From: Patescibacteria group bacterium
Lineage (GTDB): Bacteria; Patescibacteriota; Patescibacteriia; Magasanikbacterales; GWA2-37-8
Direction of reading: 5' to 3'
Assembly: GCA_028688375.1 (NCBI GenBank)
Contig: JAQTYG010000005.1
Span: 1-58,241 of the forward strand
Length of the DNA stretch: 58,241 bases
The notes under the pieces were generated by a model. That model was not told the DNA's origin, made no database searches, and was given only the letters and a program-made list of their open reading frames with translations. Within the stretch, counting starts at the first letter, position 1. Every line of letters starts with the position of its first letter. The translations under genes and the position numbers were made by a program. Below, in pieces: positions 58,095 through 58,241 of this stretch.

Positions 58095-58241
58095 ATTTGA
58101 GAGAACTTGCCCCGCCCCCCCGCTTTTATGGTAGCGAGGTTGTAGAAATTAAGGATTCGGCCTCGTTACTTCTATTAAAGATTCCGGAGGAGAACAGCTG
58201 CTTTTGATACAAACCGTCCCCATACTTACAATTTTTCCCCA

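Overview
The window is a compact, gene-dense bacterial segment that looks like a Candidate Phyla Radiation / Patescibacteria (probably Parcubacteria-like) genome. This placement is inferred from gene content, missing rpmD (L30), degenerate intergenic spacers and lack of Shine-Dalgarno (SD) sequences at most housekeeping genes; no phylogeny was run. The core is a fused str-S10-spc ribosomal block (rpsL-rpsG-fusA ... tuf-rpsJ-rplC-D-W-B-rpsS-rplV-rpsC-rplP-rpmC-rpsQ-rplN-X-E-rpsN-H-rplF-R-rpsE-rplO-secY-adk-map), flanked by replication, repair, tRNA and division genes (thyA, dut, dcd, rplA, trpS, rlmH, tgt, uvrD/pcrA, ruvX, recO, asnS, parA/parB, relA/spoT, topA, dprA, pth, der, LCP, recG, radA). 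Four tRNAs are visible: Asn-GTT, Leu-CAA, Val-CAC and Arg-GCG. No rRNA genes, CRISPR arrays or transposases were found. The most interesting signals are: (1) a ~1.1 kb island between relA and topA with three promoter/terminator-bounded orphan transcripts, two of them highly structured and one carrying a 40-aa ORF plus a stem-loop array between 29-nt direct repeats; (2) palindromic elements inserted in frame in conserved genes, notably a 30-bp double hairpin (6-3-6/6-3-6) that encodes the same 10-aa register in uvrD (twice) and recG with compensatory base changes, and a ~80-bp element inserted twice in tgt; (3) heptad/octad degenerate repeat spacers that also intrude in frame into uvrD and recG; (4) a scattered class of orphan genes, each with a stringent TTGACA-N14-TGC-TATAAT promoter and a strong SD, against a mostly SD-less housekeeping background; (5) structured leaders/attenuators before rplA, rpsL, tuf and rplC, the tuf leader containing a 12-nt match to the 16S rRNA 3' end.
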